Shown one piece after another: positions 63,735 to 64,000 of a DNA stretch of 64,000 nt. The notes beneath the pieces are model-generated. The model had not been told where the DNA came from. It saw only the letters and a list, made by a program, of their open reading frames with translations, and ran no database searches. This DNA comes from Azomonas agilis (GTDB taxonomy: Bacteria; Pseudomonadota; Gammaproteobacteria; Pseudomonadales; Pseudomonadaceae), in NCBI RefSeq assembly GCF_007830255.1, contig NZ_VLKG01000003.1:186001-250000 (forward strand), written 5' to 3'. Numbering within the stretch: the stretch's first letter is position 1; every line of letters starts with the position of its first letter. Made by a program: the position numbers and the translations under genes.

Positions 63735-64000
63735 TTACCAAGTAAAAATCTTCCACGAAGGAATGCGAAACTCCGGCTTATCGGCGCGGATCATGTTGCC
63801 ATCTTCATCCGAGCGCACCATGTAGTAGGGCGTGCCGTCCTTGGGGGTGACTTTGATGCTGTAGAGGATACCGTTGATCCGGTATTCCTCAACCCGCTGA
63901 TCCCCTTCATCGCGGATGGTTACATCAGGCTCTTCACCATTGGGGCCGCGTATTTCTTGAGCCTGTAAGGGCAGGCTCAAGCAAGCCAATAGGCTGGCTA
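63735..64000 (-). CDS. DUF2782 family protein, 5' end outside the window
   Basis: The visible 88 codons read through to the window edge. They begin within a signal peptide (ASLLACLSLPLQA, cut near AQE) and continue with the DUF2782 pattern (VTIRDEGDQRVEEYRINGIL, VTPKDGTPYYMVRSDEDG). In Pseudomonas this gene lies between polA and thrB, and the thrB side is the same here. Function unknown, probably periplasmic. Confidence 0.85.
   Translation of the reverse strand, partial: ASLLACLSLPLQAQEIRGPNGEEPDVTIRDEGDQRVEEYRINGILYSIKVTPKDGTPYYMVRSDEDGNMIRADKPEFRIPSWKIFTW

Overview
The window looks like a chromosome segment from the family Pseudomonadaceae. The recognisable genes and their local order match Pseudomonas neighbourhoods: pyrR-pyrB-pyrC' next to yqgE-ruvX-tonB, an rpiR/lysR/pycA/pycB block, zur-znuCB with divergent znuA, prlC-yheV with a gamma carbonic anhydrase, and APH-type thrB beside a DUF2782 gene. 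Two adjacent genes for the molybdenum storage protein (mosB, mosA) and a NifA/AnfA-like sigma54 activator point to a nitrogen-fixing relative of Azotobacter. The base composition, close to balanced by eye, would suit Azomonas better than Azotobacter. That placement is inference.

Layout. 1-1300: AT-rich edge with the start of a membrane protein gene, then nfsB. 1300-7700: an inorganic-carbon locus (dabA-dabB divergent from a SulP transporter). 7770-15017: a membrane protein gene, then a seven-gene operon-like run behind a CTTAAG-N5-CTTAAG box: thermostable-hemolysin family protein, acyl-adenylating ligase, haem-oxygenase-like diiron protein, SDR, periplasmic TPR protein and a two-component system. 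15025-18052: zinc uptake. 18280-24504: oxaloacetate decarboxylase family protein, dctA with a sigma54 promoter, tex and fbp. 24569-28995: small proteins, the NifA-like activator with an altered GAFTGA loop, a PhnD-like protein without signal peptide, and a TM2 protein. 29024-36690: pyrimidine genes, ruvX, yqgE, tonB and carbon regulators. 36968-44634: two-subunit pyruvate carboxylase, HAD phosphatase, tesB, beta carbonic anhydrase, cytochrome c5, ubiA and ubiC.

44778-57213: a tRNA-Thr gene followed by two tandem integrative elements delimited by three copies of the tRNA 3' end. Each has an AlpA-type regulator and a tyrosine recombinase gene that is broken, by a different lesion in each. Element 1 carries a Toprim primase, a DUF3987 helicase-like protein, a DUF2442/DUF29 pair behind an operator-like promoter, and an unknown 225-residue protein. 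Inside its helicase gene lies a mirror-symmetric array of fourteen hexamers. Element 2 carries KilA-N, an HTH protein and a coupled cluster of small ORFs.

57432-64000: mosB-mosA, gamma carbonic anhydrase, prlC-yheV, a GIY-YIG-like gene of foreign composition, thrB, and the truncated DUF2782 gene.

How the parts may work together: two carbonic anhydrases, the DAB complex and SulP would supply bicarbonate, which pyruvate carboxylase consumes. DctA, the oxaloacetate decarboxylase family protein, pyruvate carboxylase, fructose-1,6-bisphosphatase and two central-carbon regulators suggest growth on organic acids with gluconeogenesis. MoSto and the NifA-like activator point to nitrogenase metal supply and control. 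No nitrogenase genes and no complete CO2-fixation cycle are in the window.
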